Notes: generated from the letters alone by a model not told the origin. DNA of 64,000 bases from Plectrocnemia conspersa (GCA_009617715.1 VTFK01000347.1:124001-188000), one strand, 5' to 3'; positions 1 through 13,910 are shown, numbered from the stretch's first letter. Made by a program: numbers and translations.

Positions 1-920
1 ATATCTGCAGAGATAGATATTCTTCATATTAGAGATACATATATAATAGTGATTCGTTTGATATGATATATAAACGGTAAATAACGTATCGCTTATTGGG
101 ACTGTTAATCTAAAAAATAACTAACTGTGTAATGAACACACGCTTTGCAGTATTTACCAGTAGATAGTGTATAGATTAAACATCTTTTTAAATAGAATAA
201 TATATGTTTATTGTTTTAGGGGGTTTGCTTTAGGTATATTAAATTAAAAATAAAATATTAGAATATAATTGAGATAACCAGCAACAGTGTTTTGGTTTGA
301 CTTAAAATGAGTAAAGATATTTTCTTTTAATTTTATTTAAAGCACTGTCATAATAGCTTTAATAAAAACACGCAAAATTAAAAAATCAGCTAATATAAAA
401 TTGTAATTAATATTTATTTTTAGAATATTTTTTAAGTTACTTATCTCTTATTATAAAACTATTGAAAAAAAAAAAACATTAATATATTTATAAATACACT
501 TTATAGTTAAAATTATAATTAAAATATAACTAAAATGATTAACAAAATAATAATATTACATTAAATTAAATTTTTTTAACTGACTATTTTGACTTCCAAG
601 CCAATTTATTCTTGGAAATTAGATCAACTTATTTTATTTTTATTAGCAATACCGATTAATTCAGGGTAGTTCAATGTTTTATTAGGTATTCTAAAAATAA
701 ATATCAAATCACGTTTAACTCTTCTACCTTTTAATAAATTTAGTTTAAATTTATTTCGAACAATATGTAACAATAAGGAGTACTTCGCCTCGCTGGAACC
801 AAATTCTAAGACGTTACGAACTGAACTATTATACAGAACGCGAATCACCGATAAATTATTGAAGTATAATTTAGATGTAATTTTAACGATCATTTTGAAT
901 AAACGAGGACAGAATTAACC
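1..920. other. AT-rich stretch without a gene
   Basis: Very AT-rich sequence with short A and T runs. The one open frame of any size (624-893, minus, 89 codons) has no recognisable motif or composition change, so I treat it as chance. Nothing else is supported. Confidence 0.7.
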
Positions 921-924
921 TGTC

Positions 925-1235
925 TCGAAAATAGGGTCACTCAACATTGGAAGAGAGATCTCGTGACCAAATAATAATCTCGAAATGTTAATCAACTATA
1001 AGTACCTCTGAAAAAACTAGTCTCTGCTAAAAGGACGCGCACTTGACAATACATCCTATTCTTCACACATTACTATTGTTCTTTGCCTCTTAGTTACCGA
1101 TTGCTGACGTAACACTTTATGCGGGTGTGTCCAAGAAGCGATGCAATTATCTCGCAAATATCATTATCTGCGATTTGCCAAAGCTGTCTAGAACCAGCAT
1201 TATAAAATATGTGAAATAACACAGTCACAATGAAA
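925..1235 (+). repeat. Dispersed repeat A, copy 1
   Basis: This stretch aligns along its length, in the same orientation, with 10285-10590. Shared blocks include AAGAGAGATCTCG (951 and 10311), GTCCAAGAAGCGATGCAA at 1129 against GTCCAAAAAGCGATGCAA at 10497, and an ATCTGCGATT block followed by CCAAAGCTG or CCAGAGCTG. The spacing between blocks is almost the same in both copies (offsets 9360 and 9368). It is richer in GC than its surroundings. I do not recognise the family; no long coding frame is visible. Confidence 0.8.
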
Positions 1236-1594
1236 GAAACGCCTGAGAGTCACTACAACAGATCCCAGCTGCTTCACAGAAATCACAGTCGACAATAATA
1301 CAACTCAATACATCAGCCAAAACCATCCTACTTACAAGACCTGCCATTTTAACTCCACCGCCTGACATAAAAAACTTTATTAGCTTCAAAGTCACACCCC
1401 TCCGGCCTTAAATCCCGATATAAAGGAACTATTTTGTACGCATTCTAATGACGATAAATATAATAATATAGAGACTAGATTGGAAAGTTATACTCTATTT
1501 GACTTTTAACAAGTACTAAAAATACTAATATAATTGTGTGTATAGATATAGAAATGAATAGTTCTGAAACTATAAAGTTAAAAAACTGGATGTG

Positions 1595-1644
1595 GCGAGA
1601 ATAGTCACTCGCTCCCGACCGCTGGAGCGAGATTGCCTACTCGC
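1595..1644. repeat. Two-stage hairpin
   Basis: Inner arms CTCGCTCC (1608-1615) and GGAGCGAG (1624-1631) pair perfectly over 8 bp around an 8-base loop. Outer arms GCGAG (1595-1599) and CTCGC (1640-1644) pair beyond a symmetrical 8 x 8 internal loop. It stands out in an AT-rich setting. It could be a miniature-element core; function unknown. Confidence 0.6.
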
Positions 1645-1871
1645 AATAATATTATATATCTATAATAATAACAAAATATGTTTATTTGTTACAAAATTAT
1701 ATATTTATTAATTAAGTCGCACTACCACTAGTATTTAAGTAATAAATATAATTATTATTAAATCCAATTAAAGTAACGCGCCGTAAAAAGACTACCAAGA
1801 GAAATAATTGAAATAAAATACTACATATAGAGTCTTTATATTTATTTAATTTAATTAACATCCAAGTAATT

Positions 1872-2403
1872 TCAATATATTACCCACAATATTGATATGT
1901 CTGTATGAACATATACATACATACATAATACATATAGTATATATACACGCATCCGCGTATTCCGAATTCCCTCGGCTCTCAACGAGGCCGGCTTGCATTC
2001 AGCAATGTCGCTGCTAGGTATATTTAGAATAAGCACTACTGATCTATTTCCAAATGGTCCGTTATTATTATGTATCAATTAATCTCTCCGATATATAAAT
2101 AAGCACAAATCGCACTTGATCTTATACGCAACTTATAGACTAATCCCAAGCGAGTCATACGAAGGAGGCGATCCTTCAAACGCTTATGGAGATGGTAAAA
2201 AAGTGAAATTCGCGAATGGTGCAACACACAGTTGTACGATCGAGAATATGGGAGTTGAATTTTAATTCGAAGCCGGTTAGAGAGAGGTTCGCGACACAGA
2301 ACAAAATAACGATCTGGAGAGCACTCGGACGAAACGTTCTCTGTGCGGCTCCTACATACATACACATAAAACATCTACTTGTTAGCTGCTGTTTATGATA
2401 CAT
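1872..2403 (-). other. GC-richer island with open minus-strand frames
   Basis: Between about 1945 and 2345 GC rises clearly above background. Three overlapping minus frames stay open for 68, 99 and 75 codons. The stretch around 1960-2060 reads well as protein (minus) but I see no good splice acceptor or donor. It may be an exon, an untranslated first exon, or chance. No family is recognised. Confidence 0.2.
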
Positions 2404-3109
2404 TCATACTGTGTTTATTTGCATTTATTTTTATTAACTCTTGATACGTGTATGTACATACATATGGCATATAAGAACAAACAATGTCATATTTTTTATC
2501 AAATGAGCTTTTACATACATAAGATATTTTATAATGGTGTTCTTTGAGTGCAAAAATATATAGTCCTATATACACAGTATATTTACACCAGTGACAAAAA
2601 ATCTAAAAACGACAATGCAATAACAACCAATGTCAAGATTAATTTAAATATTTTGTTAATATTCACCTAATATTTGTTTTTCCAGAAGCATCTGAAATAA
2701 ACGTATGTTCTTATTCTCGCAGTGGGCGGAATCGAAACATTATTTTTATTCAATGTTATTCCATTTTATATTAACTAAAATATTACTTTAATAAGAAAGA
2801 ACATCTCTATAATGTATATGCTACTGAATATAAAATATAATTTTTTGCAAAACAATCGCAGTTTTGTTTTTTATCTGTATTTTTGTAACATTGAATTCCG
2901 TTTGTGGCGGCCGTTTGCAACCCTCTTTGTGACCCAAATATGATGGCAATGTTTAGTTGAACCACTTAAAATAAAGAAATTGGGCTAAGACCTTACTAAT
3001 AAATATAGTAATTGCTGCCTTTTCACACGTTTCTGAGTGCTTCCAAAAAACCTCTTCCTTTCGCAGACTAGTGAGCCACGCGCCAGATAGCTAATATATA
3101 TTATATATA

Positions 3110-4930
<1,821 letters not shown>

Positions 4931-4938
4931 GGAAATTA

Positions 4939-5053
4939 TTATGATTTCTGCGCCGCCAAAGGATTCAGCCGCGATGGATGGATCTTTCCACGTTCCTCAA
5001 TTACCAACACATCTTCGCGATGATTATTAATGAAGTAGATGATTGCATAACGA
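4939..5053 (-). CDS. Candidate terminal coding exon, unknown gene
   Basis: Read on the minus strand, a strong pyrimidine tract (complement of 5056-5085) ends in AAAG and is followed by one split-codon base, 37 open codons and TAA. The translation begins RYAIIYFINNHRED and ends LNPLAAQKS. Composition becomes GC-richer at the exon. Length (115 nt) and phase are consistent with a last coding exon. I do not recognise the protein. Against it: the acceptor is AAG rather than CAG, and a 37-codon open frame can arise by chance at this GC. Confidence 0.33.
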
Positions 5054-5059
5054 CTTTGG

Positions 5060-5420
5060 CAAGTTGAGAAGAAGAAAACCGAGGCAGGCAAAGTTAAATA
5101 ATTAATTCGGGCAAAATTGAATATATCCGCGGATGGGGCCCGGGGCGTCGGCCCCGAAGAGCTTTTCACTCGATCGTTCCCCGTTTAGATAAGCGAGCTG
5201 CTCGTGAAATCTGAGATAATTAACAAGGATCCGCTCAAAGGATATTAGGCCGACCGATCGGATGGGCGAATCCTGGGCCCGGTTCTTAAAATTTGGCCAG
5301 ATACCTAGATACCTATGTATACGGTCGTTCGAATGTTTTGCGGCTGTCTAAAGTTTGATGTTTGGTTTTAGAGTTGGTCTCTCTCGATCGTTCTTCGAAT
5401 TACGCTAATGGACGTCGTGT
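5060..5420. other. GC-rich island
   Basis: A short island far richer in GC than its flanks. It contains GGGGCC and GGCCCC arms around 5139-5160 that can fold into a short stem. No convincing exon is visible on either strand. A regulatory or untranslated region is possible. Confidence 0.35.
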
Positions 5421-7130
5421 GGATTTGCCTTTATGTTATTTGATACATTTATGCTTAAATATGGACTTATGAATATATATACATAGGTATATTTATTTAT
5501 TTTATAAATTTACAGGTGACCCAAATAAAATAGAATGCTCATAAAAAAATAAATACATTAATTCAATTAGATGTAAAATTTTAGTTTTAATCAAAAGACC
5601 ACAAAAGTTCTTCGGAAATATATCGTTAACACTTGATGCTAATAAAATATGAAATAAAGAAAATTGAAAAATAAACCATATTTTTCATTAGCTAAATATA
5701 ACATAACATTTAAAGTGAAAAAGTCTACATGTTTATATTTTAAACATTTATTTTAATAGGATAAATAATTTTATGAACATACTAGTTCATAACCATTTTC
5801 AAGTTTATAATAATTGTTTTTTACTAAATTGGTTATCTAAGAATTCACAGTAAGATACACGTAACGATTATGTTTCCTTATTTAATTAAGACTATTTACG
5901 ATTATAAATACATTCTTAGAACAACTAAAGTGTAACATTCTTACAGAAAATAAGATAATACACATAACAAAATATGCATAAGGTCATCTCTGGAATCTTT
6001 ATTCGCAAATTATACTATTGAGTATAACGCAAGCTTAAAGTGGGAGTTTGACTGTGATTAGGAGTGGGAGCAGGAATATTGTAGTAACTTTTAATAATCT
6101 TAATGTTTTTCACTTAGTGTTTGAATCATCAATGGTACGTATCTACTCACAAAGACATTAAATATAATATTTTTCAGTACCACAATGGACGCACAATATT
6201 TTTTCTCAAACATTGCTATATGACCGTAAATTAGATTTTATTGCCTTTGTATTAATGTGTGCAAAATATAAAACATTTAAGAGTAATAAAGGGTCACCAT
6301 TAAAGTGGAAGTAAAAATGGCTTTACCTTGCGCAGTTAATAATACATTTTTAGAGCAATCAAAGTGTATATATGCACATATTTATTACATCCTATAAATC
6401 TTCGTTGTATTAAATATGAATTTATACGTCAAACATATACTGTTTCCAAGTAATTATTTTAAAAAATAGTGCACGTACTTCAAGAAGTTCTTAAAAATAA
6501 TCAAGAAATCTCATTCCACGAAAAATTTGCTGATTTTTCGAGAATTTTCATAGAACTTTTTTGTTAAAAAATAAACTTGTATATACCACTACATAAAAGG
6601 GTGGGTCCGTGCCAGATGTTTGATAATATGCAAGATTTCTTGGAAGCTTTTAATAGAAGTCAGAAGTATTTGAATGACAAAATATTGTTAACGATTTTCT
6701 CAACTACTTTAATCGGGCATATTTTGCTTTAATAATTTAAGAACTACACTAATAATCAGATAAGAATCAGCAGATTGCAAAAATGTGTGTGGGTTTTCCA
6801 CATAATTAGGCAATTAAATTTTCCTGTTGGTGAACTTTAATCTCATTTTTTATCTTTATCTTGCTCGAAATATGAAAAATGTAAAGTAGCAACAGCTATT
6901 ATTGCTAGTTTTCTCTTAATTCAAATATAAATGTGGGAGCTCGAAAATTCCATTATAACAAATCATCATCCCATTGAATTTTTTTTCTCTAACGAACATC
7001 TAGTTTTCTGTTCATAAATAATATGTAGATATTAACAATGATATGTTGTAATAATAAATACATATTACATATAAATAAGAACGCCATTAATCAATCAATT
7101 TACTTCCATCGATACTTCAATACCATTAGT
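5421..7130. other. AT-rich stretch without a gene
   Basis: Uniform AT-rich sequence with many stops in all frames. No repeat, splice pattern or RNA gene could be supported. Confidence 0.7.
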
Positions 7131-7154
7131 CACCGTACATCTGTTGATGCGGTA

Positions 7155-7250
7155 GACCCGCCGCAGGGGCTCCGCCCTTGATCATTTGTGTCGTCGCAGA
7201 AGCAACTGCGCCCCATAAGATTAGCGCCGCGCGCCCCCAGGAACTGGATC
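7155..7250. repeat. Dispersed repeat with GCTCCGCCCTTG motif, copy 1
   Basis: The motif GCTCCGCCCTTG (7169-7180) followed by CAGAAGCAACTGCGCC is shared with 9155-9255, where it reads GCTCCGCCCTTG then CAGAAGCAGCTGTGCC. A third, weaker copy sits at 9690-9715. The element is GC-rich in an AT-rich setting, which points to insertion. The family is not known to me. Confidence 0.65.
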
Positions 7251-7331
7251 TCAGACGTTGTATAAAAAACTGCCTTTTTAGATATCCTACGTCCTACAGA
7301 GCTCACAAATTTTCTAGACAATCAAGAAGTG

Positions 7332-7351
7332 AAAATGAGAATTCTCATTTT
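7332..7351. repeat. Perfect 20 bp palindrome
   Basis: AAAATGAGAATTCTCATTTT is exactly self-complementary over 20 bases with no loop. It lies just beyond the 3' side of a mariner relic. Its role is unknown. Confidence 0.8.
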
Positions 7352-7394
7352 TCGAGAAATAAAAAACAGCAAAAACCAGAATGCCATAATACGT

Positions 7395-7885
7395 AACGTA
7401 ATAATTTTGTAATTGCTTTGCATGAACCGTACGGAATAATTCGTCACTTACTGTTTCAAGCCAAAAATATCAGTCAAAATATTTCTTTGCATGAACCGTA
7501 TGGAATAACAAGCTCTTTAGCAATCTCCCCATTATTGAATTTACGATTACTAAGCGCAATGTCATAATTTTTTATTATTCTCATAGTTGGTCAATGTGCA
7601 AGGCCGCCCGTTTTTCTTGTCATTTTCGGGGTCGTCCTAACCTTCTTTCAAACATTTGTACCATTCATAAACCCTTTGTTAGCACATCCTCGTCAAAAGT
7701 TTACTCTATCATTTGCATCACTTCATAGCCCTATATTCAACTATTTACATAAAATTTAATACAACTTTGTTCCATTAGTTTCAAAATAAAGAAACCGCTC
7801 ATAAAATGCGTCGTCAATACTTGATTGGCAAGCACAAACTACGCGTCAAATATGACAATTAGCATGCGCAACACATACAATAGAA
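7395..7885 (-). pseudogene. Mariner (irritans-like) transposase relic, N-terminal part
   Basis: The minus strand encodes broken pieces of a mariner transposase N-terminus: a first helix-turn-helix region (TFDEDVLTKG, near 7680) and a second one (KFNNGEIAKELVIPYGSCKE, near 7510-7570). Stops and frame changes interrupt it. The 5' leader (about 7800-7880) is clearly homologous to the leader of the plus-strand copy at 45822: GCGTAGTTTGTG, a TATTGAC block, then TTATTTTGAAA, in the same order in both. The DDD catalytic part is absent here. In the family this enzyme performs TA-targeted cut-and-paste transposition; this copy is dead. Confidence 0.85.
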
Positions 7886-8018
7886 CCAATTCAAGAAAAA
7901 AGATTCAATCGAAACAAATAGTACATAAAACACAAAAAAATCCTCGTTACTTGATTCAAAAATCTGAATTTAAAAAAAATATTGTAAGACAAAATCAACT
8001 ACTATTTACATTACTTAC

Positions 8019-8170
8019 GGACCGACCCGATACTCGCCCAATGTTTATAAAATCGCAGTCTGTGTTTATATTATTAAGCGAAACATTCACTCTCGAGGCG
8101 TTTTGATGATCGCTCGGCTTTTTGTTTGCACAGTAATTATTGTGACCTTCGTACGAAAACGAAATTATCG
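8019..8170 (-). CDS. Candidate internal exon, unknown gene
   Basis: On the minus strand a 50-codon open stretch ends exactly at a good donor (CC|GTAAGTAATG, complement of 8009-8018). The translation includes YEGHNNYCANKKPSD and ends INIGRVSGRS. An AG lies at the upstream edge (complement of 8171-8172), but its pyrimidine tract is poor, so the true acceptor may be further inside. GC is above background. The nearby mariner relic ends at about 7885, so this could also be foreign DNA. Protein not recognised. Confidence 0.25.
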
Positions 8171-8349
8171 CTTAACGCCATCTTCGAAGAGTGATTTTTT
8201 CTACTGACAACAAATACATACCGAACAGTGTGAAAATTTTGCGCGAACGCATTCTTTCATAGTGGGATAAGGACGTGGCCTCATAATCCAGTAACCCGCC
8301 GACTCGTACAGATTGTGTAAATTAACCTATATATTGTGCGAGAATTTTG

Positions 8350-9040
8350 TGTCATTATACTAGGCCATAGAGAGATAGATAACATTTTATGTACATAGTA
8401 AAAAATATATCATAAAAAATAATCTAATGGTTCGATTGAAGTATGACCTTCCATTGTTTGATTTAGACTTTAGAGCATTTGTATATGAATTTCCGCGTGT
8501 TAAAAAAAATAATTTACTATCAAACAGGGCTTCCATTTTTTAATATATAAATTTATTATGTAATACAGGCACTTTTAAACGAACTTATAATAATATTTCG
8601 GTAATTAAGGTGTAAAAAAGATGTCATTAAAATAACAACCATTATCGTACTGGCTCTTTTTTCGCACATATCGCCTGGAAATTGAAGAGACCGTAATAAA
8701 TCAGTATATTTTAATTGATAACAATATACGCACACAATTATGCAAATTATAAGACAACAATAAAATGCTCAAATTCTACAATTGCAGATGAGGATGTACC
8801 CAATAATTGCAATCATAAACTCTAAATACGCTAATTTATTTTTTAGTAGGCACGTTAACCAATTGCAACTAATAGAAACACACTTGAAAAGATGTATACA
8901 AAAAAATATCATTTTTTGTCAACAGCAAAAGAAATGCCCACTAATTATTTTTATTTTTATTAGAATAAATTGCAATTTTTTTTATTAACGCTTAAATAAT
9001 CTGCAATTGGTCATTTGAAATAGGATTTTTTTATAAACGA
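8350..9040. other. AT-rich stretch without a gene
   Basis: AT-rich, with only a 68-codon plus frame (8782-8988) of poly-I/N/K composition that I regard as chance. Confidence 0.65.
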
Positions 9041-9154
9041 CTTAAAGGTCGGAGCATTGCCTCAGGACCTTCAGACATCCGACTTGACTTCACAGTACTT
9101 CATGAAATAAAATCGGTGGGACACGTATACTAGTGGGAGTCAAGTCAGGTTTAC

Positions 9155-9255
9155 CGTCAGAGCTCCGCCCTTGGCTGCTCAAACCTTCAGAAGCAGCTGT
9201 GCCGCCAGAGCGAAAAAACCGCAGCCCCAGATGCTGCGCCACCAATAGCAGCGCC
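9155..9255. repeat. Dispersed repeat with GCTCCGCCCTTG motif, copy 2
   Basis: Homologous to 7155-7250 through GCTCCGCCCTTG (9162-9173) and the downstream CAGAAGCAGCTGTGCC block. GC-rich, flanked by ordinary AT-rich sequence. A fragment of the same type, with GGGGCTTTGCCC followed by TTAGCC, lies at about 9690-9715. Confidence 0.65.
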
Positions 9256-9729
9256 TTCCCCTCTCCCCTAATACCTTCTGCTATGAGCTAGGAACAAGAA
9301 AGCTTTAAAGAAAATCTACTAAAAAACGGTTCACATCAACAATAATCCAAAATAATCAATGGTCATTATTTAATCGTTGTAAAAATAATAAACATTATTC
9401 ACCAGAAAAACTTTTCCCTATACAGAATCATTTAAATTTCTTAAGAATATTGCCCATTGGTTAGACTGAAGGCTATCGCGAAAAATAAAAAATGCTTTTT
9501 TATACATTATGGTGACAAATATGCGGCACAGTCGAGAAAATAACGGAATTCGATGGTTCTGTGAGCCGCTCAGATATAGGATGACTCGTCATTATAATTT
9601 TACTTCTTAAAAACACCAGCCAGAAGAAAAGCTATAACGAGAAATCCGTACCTCTAGGACAACAGATTCAAAGCTCCAGTAGCATCAAACCGCCGGGGCT
9701 TTGCCCTTAGCCGTTTGCCACCTTTCAAT

Positions 9730-10280
9730 ATCAAATAATGGCGGGGGAAAAAAGACTACCATTGAAATATAACTAAAAGTTTTTAGTAGATTAATTTTCA
9801 AATATTTAAATGGTGTTTGTTACGTACTTAAAAAACAAAAAAGGGTCCTGCGGCTATATATAATTGGAAAGCGCTACATTAAAATATATCCATAATTAAC
9901 CCAGCTGTATTAAATCTGAACTTTATAAAAAACTATCCGATGTCCCACTTGCGAAAAATTACGACTAATACTCATTCCAGAAAAACATATACATATGTAT
10001 TATTTCTTAATAAATTAAATATGTTTTTTTATCTCAGTAGTAATGTTTAAACCACGTGACTTATAACTCTCTTTGCAATTTTGTTAATTAATTAAAAGCT
10101 TTAAAAACATATGTATGTGTATTTCAACAATTGTATGTAGAAAAGCATGAATATTATTAAAAAAACTACTTGAGGGGTGTAAACATCTTTTGCATATCTA
10201 TTATAATATTTATATTGTGGGGGCTCAAACGATAACCATGATAGTTGGAACTACCTATACAGTTAATTTAGAGGTCTAAT
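9730..10280. other. AT-rich stretch without a gene
   Basis: Nothing supported beyond low-complexity AT sequence. Confidence 0.65.
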
Positions 10281-10284
10281 TAAG

Positions 10285-10590
10285 AATGTAGAACTCTTCT
10301 CGAAATCGGGAAGAGAGATCTCGGGGCTAAACAATTGAATCATTAATAATTCACTGACCACTTATAAGCATATTACTCGTTATCACCCATAAGTATATGC
10401 GCAAAAGGACCATTGTTTTTCACCCCTTTGATAACGATCGCCAAAGCAGACATCTGAAAGTTGCACATTTAAGTCGCAAGCATATTTCATGGGTATGTCC
10501 AAAAAGCGATGCAAGTGCCCCGCTAACATCCCTATCTGCGATTCACCAGAGCTGCTTCAAACCAGTAATCTAAAAGACGTGACACTTTGT
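10285..10590 (+). repeat. Dispersed repeat A, copy 2
   Basis: Direct-orientation homolog of 925-1235 with the same block order and spacing. Divergence is substantial, so the two copies are old. No coding capacity seen. Confidence 0.8.
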
Positions 10591-10730
10591 TACAGATATA
10601 CTGACCGGCAGGCAAATTGAGAAAGACATTTCAGAGTTTCAACCCTAAGAGTCACAGCCCGAGATATATCAACGGATAGTCCAGCATCGTCATAAGAACA
10701 CACCACAACAGTTGGCAAATATGGAGTAAA

Positions 10731-10776
10731 GCATTTTAACAATATACAATTAAGCATTTTAACAATATACAATTAA
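10731..10776. repeat. Perfect 23 bp tandem duplication
   Basis: The 23-base unit starting GCATTTTAACAATATACA occurs twice head to tail without a mismatch (10731-10753 and 10754-10776), just downstream of repeat A copy 2. The perfect identity suggests a recent event. Confidence 0.95.
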
Positions 10777-10799
10777 GCTCAACTATATTTGACTAAATA

Positions 10800-12270
10800 T
10801 GTCCAATAAAATTCGTACTAACAAAATATTTTAATAATAAAAATGAAGATATCACCCTGTGATATAGAATTTAATTAATTTTACACTATTTAAAATTATT
10901 CTACATAACATTCTGCATAAAATCGAGCACATTTTATTTAAATGAATGCATGCTAAAATACATTATAGTTTATTATATTTTCCGAGTAATGTTTTTGACG
11001 TTTGGATAAACTATTTCGCATTTTATCGTCCCTCTGCCACCCCACATTATTATACAACGTAATATGACGTAAATACTAGAACATACATTTTATATTTAAA
11101 TATAGCGCAAAAATTCATCCTGTACCACTATATTAATAAGAACAGTAAAAAACATTGACGTTGAACCACCCTACATTATACTAACAATGAGTTCAGTTAC
11201 TTGAATTACTGATTTAACAATAGAGTTTTACCACCGTGATTGTATACTGAGCCCAAGGATAATACGATCATTTTTCTTTGACGCAAAAGCGGTACATTTC
11301 TTCACAGTAACACAACTAATAATAAGGGTCTGAAAGTATTTAGGGTGGAGATGTAAAGAGCAGAAAAAAGACATTTCGCACGGGTTTTTCTATATCATTA
11401 TTTAGTTTAGCTCTGAGCAGTGGATTAAATATTACGCTAATAATTATATGCTCGTATTTTTTATATCACTTTTAGTTCTTCTACTAACGTTAATTTTAGA
11501 GAAAAAATGTAATAAAATGTGCTATAACAAAAAAACATACATAGCAAAAAAACTATGTACAAATTTAAAAATTTGCATAAAACTAGTTATATCATTTTTT
11601 TGTATTTTGCCCTAAAAATACGTGGAAATCAATATATTATATAATATGAATCATAATTCACTTAGCATATAAATAAAAATGCAAGTAAAAATAATCTTTA
11701 GTATCTTTTGCCTTAGTAAAAGTTTCAATAAACAATGAATTATGTCGATAATTTAAAATCCCAAAATCGGTGCTATCTGTTATAAAAAAAATAACAAATA
11801 ATACATTTTAAATCAGTAATTGTATATACAAATTAAATTGCTTTATACTTGTATAGAAATGCAAATTTGTTACACGGTGTTACAAATTATTTACAAATTT
11901 AATAAGCGAGAGCTGCGAGAAAGAGTTAGGTATTTCTGGCTCTTCACTCGAGACGTCTCGACAGATCCAAAGGGAGGTCTAACAGAATATTGTGACCTTT
12001 TGTAAAATCGTTTACATTATTTTAATTATTTTAAATTTTTATTATCTGTGCTTCTATGCAGATAAGCCCGATTTATCTCCTTTGCAAAGATGTTTCATTC
12101 ACGTCTAAGGTGATGATTAATATCAGAAAACATTTTAGGAGTGGCACTATAAATTCTTACTCATATGACATCATATCATAATAATAGTTACTATAACAAA
12201 TTATATCGAACAATACACACCGTGTTGTTATTAATGGTCTGCAATTGTTTTGATGCAATTTTGACTTGGA
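10800..12270. other. AT-rich stretch, one weak open frame
   Basis: Mostly AT-rich with no gene. A GC-richer patch at 11900-12004 stays open on the plus strand (TRDVSTDPKGGLTEYCDLL then stop), but the only upstream AG has no pyrimidine tract, so I do not call it an exon. Confidence 0.55.
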
Positions 12271-12279
12271 TCCAAGTTT

Positions 12280-12312
12280 ACGTCACGACTCATACGTCAT
12301 CGGTGTGACGTC
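12280..12312. promoter_or_regulatory. Cluster of three CRE-like sites
   Basis: Within 33 bases there are three ACGTCA-type motifs: ACGTCA at 12280-12285, ACGTCA at 12294-12299, and TGACGTC at 12306-12312. TGACGTCA is the known binding site of CREB/ATF bZIP factors. A 14 bp palindrome (ACTTGGATCCAAGT) lies just upstream. Three such sites in a row are unlikely in AT-rich DNA, but no promoter or exon is visible next to them. Confidence 0.4.
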
Positions 12313-12339
12313 TTGTTGATCTCTCCATTGCGTCGTCTT

Positions 12340-12960
12340 ACTTTTTATAGCCTTCGTTTTAGAAAAGGGAATACCCATTTAAAATTGATTTTAATATTCC
12401 AATTAAGCACACTTTGACTTGAAAAGTAAGTGAAAAAAAATCATTGTCTCATAATATTATTGCCGTTTGTCTAAAACGATCTATGATATCTAAATGTCCA
12501 TGACATTTTACTTCAAACTATACAGACTTAATATTATGATATTTTTAAGCTATTGATGATGTATTTGACATTATTTTGCGTTACTTTGCGGTTTTAAATG
12601 GTTTACTAACAAAATGCGGTTGTTACAGTAAATAAAAGGATAATTATGTAGACTCGCCATAATAAGAAAGAGAAACAATAACATAATATAATTTTAATTA
12701 ATTTAATAATTTAGTATACTTGGCCATCAAGAGAGATTAAATTAACTGATTACAAAAAAATATAACGAATATCCAGAATCACGTTATATTCACAACTTAT
12801 CTCTTACGATTCGAGCCTAATCTACACAAGAGTTGAGATAATTTAATACGAGTCTAAACTTGAGGCCGACACCATTGAAGAGTAGAGAAAAATAACATTT
12901 TCACTTCAATCGTCAAATTTGGTCTATCCAGCTCGTCACCTAAAGTCGCCAGGTAATAAC
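12340..12960. other. AT-rich stretch without a gene
   Basis: A donor-like AAAA|GTAAGTG sits at about 12425 after a possible acceptor, but all three frames between them are broken. No other structure. Confidence 0.6.
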
Positions 12961-13025
12961 ATGAGCAGGGCCGCCGAGAGCGAACCAGAATCCTTGGAAA
13001 ACAATGATTCTGGGCCTCATGACAA
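12960..13025. repeat. GC-rich repeat fragment (GGGCCGCCGAGAG), arm 1
   Basis: AGGGCCGCCGAGAG (12967-12980) with GGGCCTC downstream corresponds in inverted orientation to GAGGCCC...CTCTCGGCAGG at 13912-13945. These look like two fragments of one GC-rich element family inserted on opposite strands, with the foldback element lying between them. Confidence 0.5.
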
Positions 13026-13291
13026 AAATGGCATTTTATATATTTTTTAACACCGTAATATAATTTTTTGCATAAATAATAATAGAAACGAGTTAACACT
13101 TTCTATGCTACAAGTAAATATAAAAATTAGCTACCTTTGCGACATATTTTCTGAAAGCATATTTTATACGAAACATTAAAAATATCTACTCACAATATTT
13201 ATCTGATAATAATATGATTTATTTGCTGCTCAGTGTTGCCATATAGGGAATTTCCAGTCCAGGTCAAAAGCGAATCGAATAAAGTACATAT

Positions 13292-13547
13292 AAACCGAAT
13301 TTTGCCCAATAGGAGATGCGCAAAAAACAATTATATATTTCTCAGTAAAGGCAAAATTCACGTCGTATTTTAAAGCAATAAAATCGTGCCGTCGCCGTCG
13401 CAGTGGGAACGCTCGTTACCGAGCGTTCCCATTTTAATGACAGCGCCGACACGATTTTATTGCATTTAAACCGAATTTTTTGAATTTTTGCCTTCTGAGA
13501 AGTGATAATTGTTTTTGCGCTCGTTCCTATTGACCAAAATTCGGTTT
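13292..13547. mobile_element. 256 bp foldback (long inverted repeat) element
   Basis: Left arm starts AAACCGAATTTTG (13292) and right arm ends CAAAATTCGGTTT (13547). The arms stay alignable for about 100 bases each, including CAATAGGA, CAAAAACAATTAT, TTCTCAG, and GCAATAAAATCGTG blocks in the same order when one arm is reverse-complemented. The centre is a perfect hairpin: GGGAACGCTCG (13405-13415), loop TTAC, CGAGCGTTCCC (13420-13430). There is no coding capacity. A single-arm copy is at 30494-30584. It is a non-autonomous palindromic element; I cannot assign its superfamily, and no clear target-site duplication is visible. Confidence 0.88.
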
Positions 13548-13910
13548 GAATATACTTTGATCAGCCCTCATATATTAGAAGTTCATAATAATATCGGTAA
13601 AGATAGCTATCATCTTTTTAAAATATGATGTAATATCGAAATGCTGATAAAATACATATTTATAAATATAAAAAATATAGTAATCATTTTAATTATATAA
13701 ATATGTTCAAAATATAAACAAGAGTAATAATAAATTTATCAAACTTCTCATCTGTTTCTCAATTATGAATAATGATGAAATGGTTAGCTCTGTAACTGAC
13801 TATGTTATCGCAAATAGAGTATAGTTCAGTACAGATTCGTTAATTGAGGTCGATTTTTACTTTTTTTATAAATATTTTCTGACTATGATTTTTTCCAGAG
13901 TCGAGGCCCG

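Noticed and set aside
7825..8106. A 93-codon plus-strand frame
   Set aside because: It spans the leader of the minus-strand mariner relic and continues over the minus-strand exon candidate; its composition is N/K/R-rich and it has no domain.
11896..12004. Plus-strand stretch reading TRDVSTDPKGGLTEYCDLL to a stop
   Set aside because: Protein-like but without a credible acceptor.
12410..12432. Donor AAAA|GTAAGTG after a possible acceptor at 12361
   Set aside because: All frames between the sites contain stops, so no coding exon.
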